This document shows, one piece after another, positions 6,969-13,235 of a DNA stretch of 13,432 nucleotides. Position 1 is the first letter of the stretch; each line of letters opens with the position of its first letter. Source of the stretch: a bacterium (GTDB lineage: Bacteria > Planctomycetota > B15-G4 > JADJEK01); contig JAUIEL010000098.1 in the NCBI GenBank assembly GCA_030428825.1, positions 1-13,432 on the forward strand, given 5' to 3'. A model generated the notes under the pieces. It had not been told where the DNA came from. It saw nothing but the letters and a program-made list of their open reading frames with translations, and ran no database searches. The translations under genes were made by a program, and so were the position numbers.

Positions 6969-7447
6969 CGACGCCCCGCTTCCACGAGCGGCAGCGGCTC
7001 ACCCAGTGGTGGGTGCGCGGCGTGCTGATCGGACTCGTCGTCCTCGCGCTCTGGGCGTTCGTCCAACAGGTCGTCCTCGGCCGGCCGTTCGGCACGAACC
7101 CGGCGCCGGACGCGGCGGTCTGGGTCCTGACGCCGCTCGTCGTCGCGTTCGCCGCCGGTCTCCAGTGGCTCCACCTCGACGTGACGGTCGACGAACGGAG
7201 CCTTCGGGTCCGGGTCTTCCCGTTCGTCAGGCGCGAGATCCCGCTCGCGCGCGTCCGCGGCGCCGAGGCGACGGCGTACCGCCCGATCCGCGACTACTGG
7301 GGCTGGGGGGTCCGCTACGCCCCCGGCCGCGGCTGGTGCTACACCATGAGCGGCGACCGGGGGGTGCGGATCGAGCTGGACGACGGGAAGACGATCCTCG
7401 TCGGCTCGCGGCGGGCGGACGAGCTCGCCGCGGCGCTCAGTCGATGA
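6965..7447 (+). CDS. Two-TM protein with bacterial PH-like domain, coupled to ygfZ
   Basis: This 160-residue protein starts at GTG 6965, sharing GTGA with the ygfZ stop; GAGGGGAA precedes it. Residues 17-38 and 50-70 are hydrophobic and make a membrane hairpin. The rest (about 71-160) is soluble: HLDVTVDERSLRVRVFPFVRREIPLARVRGAEATAYRPIRDYWGWGVRY, then GDRGVRIELDDGKTILVGSRRADELAAAL. The alternation of strands, the 'P-xxx-I-x-x-A/R' turn, the YRPIRDYWGWGIR-like motif and the final 'G-S-x-R-x-x-E-L-A' helix match bacterial membrane proteins with a PH-like fold (resembling DUF6141-type proteins, from memory). Function is unknown. The tight overlap suggests co-expression with YgfZ but not a shared pathway. 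The 3' end overlaps the convergent ELWxxDGT gene by 11 bases. Confidence 0.8.
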   Translation: MTTPRFHERQRLTQWWVRGVLIGLVVLALWAFVQQVVLGRPFGTNPAPDAAVWVLTPLVVAFAAGLQWLHLDVTVDERSLRVRVFPFVRREIPLARVRGAEATAYRPIRDYWGWGVRYAPGRGWCYTMSGDRGVRIELDDGKTILVGSRRADELAAALSR

Positions 7448-9155
7448 CGACCTGCGCGCCGCGCGTCAGCGAGTAGCCGAGCTCCGAGGCGCCCGGATCG
7501 ACGATCGCCGCCTGCAGCATCACCCGCGCGCTCGGCGCCGCGGCGGGGATCGTGGCCGGGATCGAGAGCCCGCCCTGGCCGGCGCCGAGGCCGGGGACGG
7601 GGATCGAGGCGAAGAGCGTCGGCGAGACCAGGAGCGAGCAGCCGAACCCCTGGTCCTGCTCCGTCGTCGTCGCGCCGATCAGCAGGATCGCGAGCCCGCC
7701 GCCGAACGCGTCGGCCAGCTCGAGGGAGAGCGAGGCCCCCGGCGACGCGGCGCCGGCGAGCGAGAGGGACGGGACGAACCCGCCGCTCCCGGCGCAGCCG
7801 ACCCCGTGGTAGGTGAACGGACCGAGCGCGAGGGTCTGGCCGTCGCCGTCGGACGTCCACGGCTCGACGAGCGCGATCCCGCCCGCCGACGCCCAGAGGC
7901 GGGTCCCCAGGCCTTCCGGCCCCGGCGTCCCGTCGTGGTACAGCGCCGTCCCGCTCTCGGTGCCGTCGGTCCGCCACATCTCGCGCCCGTGGACCCCGTC
8001 CTTGGCGTCGAAGTAGACGTGGCCGCCGTGGTGGAGGCCGTCGTAGTTCAGCCCCGACACCGTCGACCCCGCTGTCCCCGGGTGGATGTCCTTCACGAGC
8101 GAGGTCCCCGCCGTCGTCCCGTCGGTCCTCCAGAGCTCGCGACCGTGGACCCCGTCGTCCGCGGCGAAGAGGACGAAGTCGCCGGCGGCGAAGAACCCGG
8201 TCGGATAGCTCGAGCCGGACCCGGGGCGGATGTCCATGACGAGCTGCGTCCCCGCCTCGGTCCCGTCGGTCACCCACAGCTCCCGTCCCTGGCCGGCCGT
8301 CTCGGCGGTCAGGACGACGCGGTCGCCGAGGACGGTGAGGTCGGTGAGCCAGTTCCCGGCGGTCCCGGACGTGAACTCCTTCACGAGGACCGTCCCCTCG
8401 GTCGTTCCGTCGGACTTGAACAGCTCGACCCCGGTCGCGGGGGTCGAGGCGACGAACAGCAGCTCCCCGCCGAGGATGGCGTCGACGCCGGAGAAGACCG
8501 CGGCGGCGGCGCCCGGCTCGAGGTCGGCGACGATCGACGTGCCCGCCGGCGTCCCGTCGGTGCGCCACAGCTCCTGGCCGTGCGTCCCGTCGTTCGCCCG
8601 GAAGACGATCCGGTCCCCCAGCCCGCGGAAGCCGAACGGCGACGATCCCTCGGCGCCCGGGCGGACGTCCGCCACCAACGTCGCCACGCCGGGGGTCCCG
8701 TCGGCGACCCAGACCTCGTGGCCGTGGACCCCGTCGTCGGCCGCGAAGAGGAGCAGGCCGCCGAACACCGTGAGGTCGTAGGCGGTGCAGCCCCACGGCC
8801 CCGGCCGGACGTCGGCGAGCATCGTCGTGCCGCCGGGGGTCCCGTCGGTGATCCAGGGCTCCGAGCCGTGGACGCCGTCGTCCCCCACGAAGGCGACCCG
8901 GTCGCCGAAGCGGACGAGGTTCTCGGCGAAGACGAGGTCCTTCAGGAGCGTCGTGCCTCCCGTGCTCCCGTCGGTGCGCCAGACGTCGCCGTCCTCGTCG
9001 GCGAAGATCGCGAACCCGTGGAGCGAGGCCGCGGGGGTGACGTTCGCGAGCCCGGGCAACCCGTCCTTCAGCTCGAACGGCTGCGCCTTCGCGATCGGCG
9101 ACGCGGCGAGGAGGGCGAGGAGGGGGAGAGAGCGGGAGAGGATCGACCGGTTCAT
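7437..9155 (-). CDS. Secreted ELWxxDGT-repeat protein
   Basis: This 572-residue exported protein starts at ATG 9155 with GGAG six bases upstream. Residues 1-24 form a signal peptide (MNRSILSRSLPLLALLAASP, then AKA before Gln25). Eight repeats of the ELWxTDGTxxGT-x-LVxDIxPG type follow, with the motif Asp at 62, 104, 152, 200, 249, 297, 345 and 397, and a decayed ninth near 436. The spacing of about 48 residues and the strand-rich sequence suggest a beta-propeller-like or solenoid fold (inference). From about 450 to the end is a separate module: GVGCAGSGGF, LSLAGAASPGASLSLEL, FGCSLLVSPTLFASIPVP, SIPATIP, VDPGASELGYSLTRGAQVVI. Cys454 and Cys506 could form a disulfide. I recall similar C-terminal modules on many planctomycete surface proteins. 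Ligand and role are unknown. It is divergent from the kinase gene. Confidence 0.9.
   Translation of the reverse strand: MNRSILSRSLPLLALLAASPIAKAQPFELKDGLPGLANVTPAASLHGFAIFADEDGDVWRTDGSTGGTTLLKDLVFAENLVRFGDRVAFVGDDGVHGSEPWITDGTPGGTTMLADVRPGPWGCTAYDLTVFGGLLLFAADDGVHGHEVWVADGTPGVATLVADVRPGAEGSSPFGFRGLGDRIVFRANDGTHGQELWRTDGTPAGTSIVADLEPGAAAAVFSGVDAILGGELLFVASTPATGVELFKSDGTTEGTVLVKEFTSGTAGNWLTDLTVLGDRVVLTAETAGQGRELWVTDGTEAGTQLVMDIRPGSGSSYPTGFFAAGDFVLFAADDGVHGRELWRTDGTTAGTSLVKDIHPGTAGSTVSGLNYDGLHHGGHVYFDAKDGVHGREMWRTDGTESGTALYHDGTPGPEGLGTRLWASAGGIALVEPWTSDGDGQTLALGPFTYHGVGCAGSGGFVPSLSLAGAASPGASLSLELADAFGGGLAILLIGATTTEQDQGFGCSLLVSPTLFASIPVPGLGAGQGGLSIPATIPAAAPSARVMLQAAIVDPGASELGYSLTRGAQVVID
7926..9008 (-). 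repeat. Eight coding repeats of ELWxxDGT type (about 144 bp each)
   Basis: This is the DNA of residues 50-410 of the secreted repeat protein. Units recur every 42-52 residues, mostly exactly 48 or 49, each with W/L-x-x-DG-T followed by a 'GT-x-L/V-x-D' segment and then a 'DGVHGxE' turn. Codons for the DGVHG turn and the (T)DGT core are nearly identical between units, so recombination between units could change copy number. Confidence 0.85.
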
Positions 9156-9182
9156 GGTTGGCTCCAGCGGAAGACGGTTGGT

Positions 9183-9199
9183 GCGTTCGCCCGGAACGC
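9183..9199. promoter_or_regulatory. Dyad GCGTTC-N5-GAACGC in divergent intergenic region
   Basis: A 6-bp perfect inverted repeat with a 5-base spacer lies 28 bases before the ELWxxDGT gene start. Its 5-base spacer is the same as in the dyad centred 43 bp to the right. It is a candidate operator for a dimeric regulator; no factor can be named. The GAAC half-site also resembles an ECF -35 element, but no matching -10 was found at the proper distance. Confidence 0.35.
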
Positions 9200-9224
9200 G
9201 GCGGAGGCCGAGGCGCCCCCCACC

Positions 9225-9243
9225 CGAATTCCGTCCGAATTCG
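9225..9243. promoter_or_regulatory. Dyad CGAATTC-N5-GAATTCG, AT-rich island
   Basis: A 7-bp perfect inverted repeat with a 5-base spacer. Each arm contains the self-complementary GAATTC, so the site is also a direct repeat of CCGAATTC spaced 11 bp, about one helical turn. It stands out as AT-rich in very GC-rich surroundings, midway in the 221-bp gap between two divergent genes. It is a candidate operator or promoter core; the binding factor is unknown. Confidence 0.4.
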
Positions 9244-9336
9244 CCCGGGCCGGACGACCTCGGCCGGAGGAAGCTCGTGCGGCCGGTTGCGGTCCGCGAT
9301 CGGTTCGACGACGATCGGCCCGAACCCGACCCTCGA

Positions 9337-9355
9337 CCGCCGCCCTCGGCGGCGG
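9337..9355 (+). other. Perfect 8-bp GC hairpin in kinase leader
   Basis: CCGCCGCC (9337-9344) pairs with GGCGGCGG (9348-9355) around the loop CTC. It ends 11 bases before the GGAG ribosome-binding site (9367-9370) and 21 bases before the GTG start of the kinase gene. It may slow or shape translation of the leader or be a chance GC stem. The rest of the 9156-9376 gap holds only the two dyads and both genes' ribosome-binding sites. Confidence 0.35.
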
Positions 9356-9376
9356 GGACCGGGTCCGGAGCCTCCC

Positions 9377-12300
9377 GTGACCGACCTCCAGGAAGCCCAG
9401 CGGATCTACGTCGCCGCGTGCCACCTCCCCCCCGAGGAGCGGGCCGCGCTCGTGGCCGCCGAGTGCGGCGAGGACGCGGCGCTCCGCGCGACGGTCGAGC
9501 GCCTGCTCGCCCACTTCGACGCGCCGGTCGCCGACCTCGACCGCCCGACGTTCGTCGCGCGGGGGGCCGCGAGCGCCGACGGCGGGTCGTCGCTGCACGA
9601 GACGCTGGCGCGGCGCGTCGGGGAGATGCTCGGCGACGCCTCCCGCGGCGACGACGAGGACGAGGCGGCGCGGCGGCTGCAAGCGCTCGCCGCGCCCCCG
9701 GACCGCCCGCGGTACGAGATCGTCCGGGAGATCGGGCGCGGCGGGATGGGCGCGGTGTTCGAGGTGATCGACGGCGCGCTCGACCGCCGCCTCGCCTTGA
9801 AGGTGATCGCGCGCGGCTTCGGCGGGGCGACCCCGGGCGCCGCGGCGATCTCGCCGTCGCTGGTCCTCCGCTTCCTCGACGAGGCGAAGGTGACGGCGCA
9901 GCTCGACCACCCGGGCATCGTCCCCGTCCACGAGGTCGGCCTCGACGACGACGGACGCCTCTACTACACGATGCCGCTGGTCCGCGGCCGGAACCTCGCC
10001 GACGTCTTCCGCGCCGCGGGCGATCCGGACGACCCGGAGTGGACCGTCTTCCGGGCGGTCGGCGTGCTCCGGAGCGTCTGCGAGGCGATGGCGTACGCCC
10101 ACTCGCGCGGCGTCGTGCACCGCGACCTGAAGCCCGCCAACGTGATGGTCGGCCCGTTCGGCGAGGTGTTCGTGATGGACTGGGGCCTCGCGAAGGTGCT
10201 GTCCGACGCGGCGCGCGACGGCGCGGCGGGGACGGACGACGCGCCGTCCGACGGGTCGGGGTCCGGCTCGTCGCGCACGCTCCACGGCCAGGTCCTCGGC
10301 ACGCCCGGCTACCTCGCGCCGGAGCAGGCGGCGGGCGACCCCGCCCGCCTCGGTCCCCCGGCCGACGTCTACGCGGTCGGCGCGATGCTGTACCACCTCC
10401 TCGCCGGTCACGCCCCGTTCGCCGACCCGACCTCGCGCGACCGCGAGACCTCGGCGCTCGAGCGGGTGGTGAACGGCGAGGCCCCGCCGCCGCTCGACCG
10501 GGTCGCGGACCGGGCGCCCCCGGAGCTGGTCGCGATCTGCGAGCACGCCATGGCGGCCGACCCCGCGCGCCGGTACGCGGACATGCGCGCGCTCGCCGAC
10601 GACCTCCGGGCGTGGCTCGAGGGGCGGGTCGTCCGCGCGCACGAGCGGGGTCCGATCGCCGAGCTCCGGAAGTGGGTCCGGCGGAACCGCCTGCTGGCGT
10701 CGAGCCTCGCCGCGGCGGTCGTCCTGCTCGTCGCCGCGCCGACCGTCGTGATGCTGCGCGAGGCGCGCTCCGCGCGGGAGCTGGCCCGGAAGAACGAGCA
10801 GGTCACGCGCGAGGCGGAGACCAGCCGGCGGGTGACGCGCTTCCTGGTCGGGATGCTCGAGTCCGAGGACCCCCGGCGCGCCCTCGGTCGGGAGGTCACC
10901 GTGCGGGAGGTGATCGACCGGGAGGCGCCGCGCGTCCTCGCCGACCTGCGAGAGGACCCGATCCTCCGCGCCCGCCTCCTCGGGACCATGGGCTCGGTCT
11001 ACCTCTCGCTCGGGCTCGCCGGCGCGGCCGAGCCGCTCCTCGAGACCGCGCTCCGCGTCCGCGCCGAGGAGCTCGGCGAGGAGCACCCGGAGACGCTCGT
11101 CGCGCTCCGCGACGTCGGCACGCTCCGGATCGAGCAGGGGCGACTCGAGGAGGCGCGATCGGCGATCGAGACCTCCCTCCGCGGGCTCTCCGCCGCGCTC
11201 GGCGACGATCACGAGGAGACGCTCCGGGCCCGCACCGAACGGGCCCGGGTCGCGAACGACTCGGGCGACCCGGAGACGGCCGAGGCCCTGCTCGAGGAGG
11301 TCGCCGCGGACCGGGCGGCCTCCCTTGGGCCGCGGCATCCGGCCACCCTGAAGGCGCGCGCGAACCTGGCCGTGGCGCTCGACGGCCTCGGTCGGACGGA
11401 CCAGGCGGTCCGCGTGATGGAAGAGATCGTCCGGGCGAGCCGCGAGGAGCTCGGCGACGACCACCCCGACACGCTCACCGCCCGGCAGAGCCTCGCGGCC
11501 GGCCTCGTCGCCCTCGATCGCCTGGACGAGGCGGAGGAGGAGTTCGACGCGGCGATCGAGGGCCGGCGCCGGGTGCTCGGCGACGACCACCCGGACACGC
11601 TCGTGTCGATCGCGAGTCGCGCGGGCGTCTCGACCGCGCGCGGACGGTTCGACCGGGCGGAGGAGGCGTACCGCGCGCTCCGCGAGCCGGTCCGGCGGCG
11701 GTTCGGGGAGGACCACCCGTTCACGTGGGCGACCGAGAGCAACCTCGGCGACGCGCTGTTGAAGGCCCGGCGGCTGGACGAGGCCGAGCCGGTCCTGATC
11801 GCGGCGCTCGCCGGGCGCCGCCGCGTGCTCGGCGACGACCACCCCAACACGCTCGACACGCTCAGCAACCTCGCGCAGCTGCGGGCCGCCCAGGGGCGGC
11901 TCGGCGAGGCGGAGGAGCTCCACCGCGAGACGCTCGACGGGTACCGGCGGGGGTTCGGCGAGGACCACCCGGACACCCTCGCGTCGATGAACAACCTCGC
12001 GCTGGTCCTGCTCCGCGAGGGGCGCGCGGAGGAGGCGGAGCCGATCTTCCGGGAGGTCCTCGCCCGACAGTCACGGGTGCTCGGGGAGGACCATCGCATG
12101 ACGCTCGGCACGACGGGGAACCTCGCCGAGGTGGTGCTCCGGCTCGGGCGGACCGACGAGGCGGAGTCGCTCCTGCGCCGCGCCCTCGAGGGGCGACGCC
12201 GGCTGCTCGGAGAGGACCACCCGGAGACGCTCGGCTCGATCAGCCGGCTCGCGATGGCGGAGTGGAAGGCGGGGCGCCTGGAGTCGGCGGAGCGCCTCTG

Positions 12301-12643
12301 CGCGGAGCTCCTCGAGCGGGGACGCCGGGTGTTCGGTCCGGACCACCCGGGGACGATCGAGGCGATCCGCTCGCTCTCGCGCGTCCTCTGGTCCGCCGAC
12401 CGCGTCGAGGACGCGATCGCGCGCCACCGGGAGGCGATCGCCGAGGCCGAGCGCGCCCTCGGCGCGACCCACCCGACGACCCTCACCTACGTCGCCGACC
12501 TCGCGTTCGAGCTGCACCGTCGCGGGCGGAACGACGAGGCGGAGCCGCTGGCGGCGCGGGCGGCGGCGGGGACGCCGGCCGATTCCCCGCTCGCCGCGAA
12601 GCGGAACGACCTCCTCCTGCGGATCCGGAGCGGCGCGCAGTGA
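9377..12643 (+). CDS. Transmembrane PknB-type Ser/Thr protein kinase with 12-unit TPR domain
   Basis: This 1088-residue protein starts at GTG 9377, with GGAG six bases upstream. Residues 1-110 form a helical N-terminal region seen in planctomycete kinases (LPPEERAALVAAECGEDAALRATVERLLAHFDA). The kinase domain (about 113-415) has the P-loop GRGGMGAV (120-127), Lys142 in LALKVI, the catalytic HRDLKPAN (248-255), DWG in place of DFG (268-270) and GYLAPEQA (311-318). All core catalytic residues are present, so it should phosphorylate proteins in the cytoplasm. One membrane span at about 439-460 follows RKWVRRNR. Residues 461-540 are a helical linker, then 12 kinesin-light-chain-type TPRs of 42 residues run to about 1062. 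With the kinase inside, the TPR array should lie outside the cytoplasmic membrane and may sense a partner. The C-terminus meets the ECF sigma gene tail to tail, 16 bp apart. Confidence 0.94.
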   Translation: MTDLQEAQRIYVAACHLPPEERAALVAAECGEDAALRATVERLLAHFDAPVADLDRPTFVARGAASADGGSSLHETLARRVGEMLGDASRGDDEDEAARRLQALAAPPDRPRYEIVREIGRGGMGAVFEVIDGALDRRLALKVIARGFGGATPGAAAISPSLVLRFLDEAKVTAQLDHPGIVPVHEVGLDDDGRLYYTMPLVRGRNLADVFRAAGDPDDPEWTVFRAVGVLRSVCEAMAYAHSRGVVHRDLKPANVMVGPFGEVFVMDWGLAKVLSDAARDGAAGTDDAPSDGSGSGSSRTLHGQVLGTPGYLAPEQAAGDPARLGPPADVYAVGAMLYHLLAGHAPFADPTSRDRETSALERVVNGEAPPPLDRVADRAPPELVAICEHAMAADPARRYADMRALADDLRAWLEGRVVRAHERGPIAELRKWVRRNRLLASSLAAAVVLLVAAPTVVMLREARSARELARKNEQVTREAETSRRVTRFLVGMLESEDPRRALGREVTVREVIDREAPRVLADLREDPILRARLLGTMGSVYLSLGLAGAAEPLLETALRVRAEELGEEHPETLVALRDVGTLRIEQGRLEEARSAIETSLRGLSAALGDDHEETLRARTERARVANDSGDPETAEALLEEVAADRAASLGPRHPATLKARANLAVALDGLGRTDQAVRVMEEIVRASREELGDDHPDTLTARQSLAAGLVALDRLDEAEEEFDAAIEGRRRVLGDDHPDTLVSIASRAGVSTARGRFDRAEEAYRALREPVRRRFGEDHPFTWATESNLGDALLKARRLDEAEPVLIAALAGRRRVLGDDHPNTLDTLSNLAQLRAAQGRLGEAEELHRETLDGYRRGFGEDHPDTLASMNNLALVLLREGRAEEAEPIFREVLARQSRVLGEDHRMTLGTTGNLAEVVLRLGRTDEAESLLRRALEGRRRLLGEDHPETLGSISRLAMAEWKAGRLESAERLCAELLERGRRVFGPDHPGTIEAIRSLSRVLWSADRVEDAIARHREAIAEAERALGATHPTTLTYVADLAFELHRRGRNDEAEPLAARAAAGTPADSPLAAKRNDLLLRIRSGAQ
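10997..12562 (+). repeat. Twelve tandem 126-bp coding repeats (TPR units)
   Basis: The G-[DE]-D-H-P-x-T-L core recurs with its His at residues 570, 612, 654, 696, 738, 780, 822, 864, 906, 948, 990 and 1032, exactly 42 residues apart each time. There is no insertion or deletion in 12 units. Some units remain very similar in DNA: the GGCGACGACCACCC core is found near 11452, 11579 and 11831. Units 2, 3, 9 and 12 are the most diverged in the core (GDDHEETL, GPRHPATL, GEDHRMTL, GATHPTTL). Confidence 0.9.
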
Positions 12644-12659
12644 TCGGCGCGCCGGGGCG

Positions 12660-13235
12660 TCACGACGTCGGGGGCGCCTCGCCGCCGAGGAGGTACGAGA
12701 GCCACCCCTTCGCCTCCGCCCAGTTCCGCTCGACGATGGTCGTCGAGACGCCGAGCAGCGCGGCGGTCTCCTTGATCGTCAGGCCGCCGAAGAAGCGGAG
12801 CTCGACGATCCTCCCGTAGCGCGGGTTCAGGTTCTCGAGCTTCGCCAGCGCCTCCTCGAGGTCGACCACGTCGACCTTCGCGCCCTCGCCCCCGTCGAGG
12901 CTCTCGACCAGGGTCACCGGCCGGAGCCCTCCTCCCCGCTTGCCGGACCGCCGCGCCCGCGCCGCGTCGACGAGGACGCGGCGCATCGCCTGCGCCGCGA
13001 CCCCGACGAAGTGCGCGCGGTTCCGCCACTCCCCGTCCTGCTGGTCCGCCAGGCGGAGGTACGCCTCGTGGACGAGCGCGGTCGGCTGCAGGGTGTGGCT
13101 CGCGCGCTCGCGCCGGAAGAACGCGCCCGCGACCCGGCGGAGGTCGTCGTACACGAGGGGGAGGAGCTCGTGCGGCGTGACGCGACGTCCGTCGGCGAGG
13201 ACGGTGACCGGAGCGTCGGGTGCGTCACCGGTCAC
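12660..13235 (-). CDS. ECF-type RNA polymerase sigma factor (planctomycete/acidobacterial Ser/Thr-kinase-associated type)
   Basis: This 191-residue cytoplasmic sigma-70 factor has only regions 2 and 4. Region 2 spans about 22-95: ELLPLVYDDLRRVAGAFFRRER, the family hallmark HTLQPTALVHEAYLRL (47-62), then NRAHFVGVAAQAMRRVLVDAARARR. Region 4 spans about 128-183: LENLNPRYGRIVELRFFGGLTIKETAALLGVSTTIVERNWAEAKGWL, a helix-turn-helix that would read the -35 element. TLQPTALVHEAYLRL and AxAMRRxLVDxAR identify the ECF subfamily that is expanded in planctomycetes and acidobacteria and often lies next to Ser/Thr kinase genes. The start is GTG 13235, sharing GTGA with the stop of the upstream gene. No ribosome-binding site is obvious, so coupling is likely. 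The kinase gene converges from the other side. Target promoters are unknown. Confidence 0.93.
   Translation of the reverse strand: MTGDAPDAPVTVLADGRRVTPHELLPLVYDDLRRVAGAFFRRERASHTLQPTALVHEAYLRLADQQDGEWRNRAHFVGVAAQAMRRVLVDAARARRSGKRGGGLRPVTLVESLDGGEGAKVDVVDLEEALAKLENLNPRYGRIVELRFFGGLTIKETAALLGVSTTIVERNWAEAKGWLSYLLGGEAPPTS

Noticed and set aside
9183..9199. GTTC/GAAC dyad considered as a LexA-type SOS box
   Set aside because: The Gram-positive-type box is GAAC-N4-GTTC. Here the arms are in the opposite order with N5, and neither neighbour is an SOS gene.
9152..11968. Long minus-strand open frame opposite the kinase gene (938 codons)
   Set aside because: It is antisense to the kinase repeats. 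Its apparent repeats merely mirror the TPR DNA repeats, and no start signal or domain is seen.
10997..12562. Tandem 126-bp repeats considered as a CRISPR array or satellite
   Set aside because: They are fully coding, in frame, and explained by TPR units. There are no constant repeats with unique spacers.
12645..12654. CGGCGCGCCG palindrome between kinase and sigma stops, considered as a terminator
   Set aside because: It has no loop and no T-run and is only 10 bp; short GC palindromes are expected by chance here.
8785..12819. Long open frame on the plus strand (1344 codons)
   Set aside because: It is a frame-shifted shadow of the kinase with Arg/Gly/Pro-rich sequence. The kinase frame carries all catalytic motifs and the TPR array.
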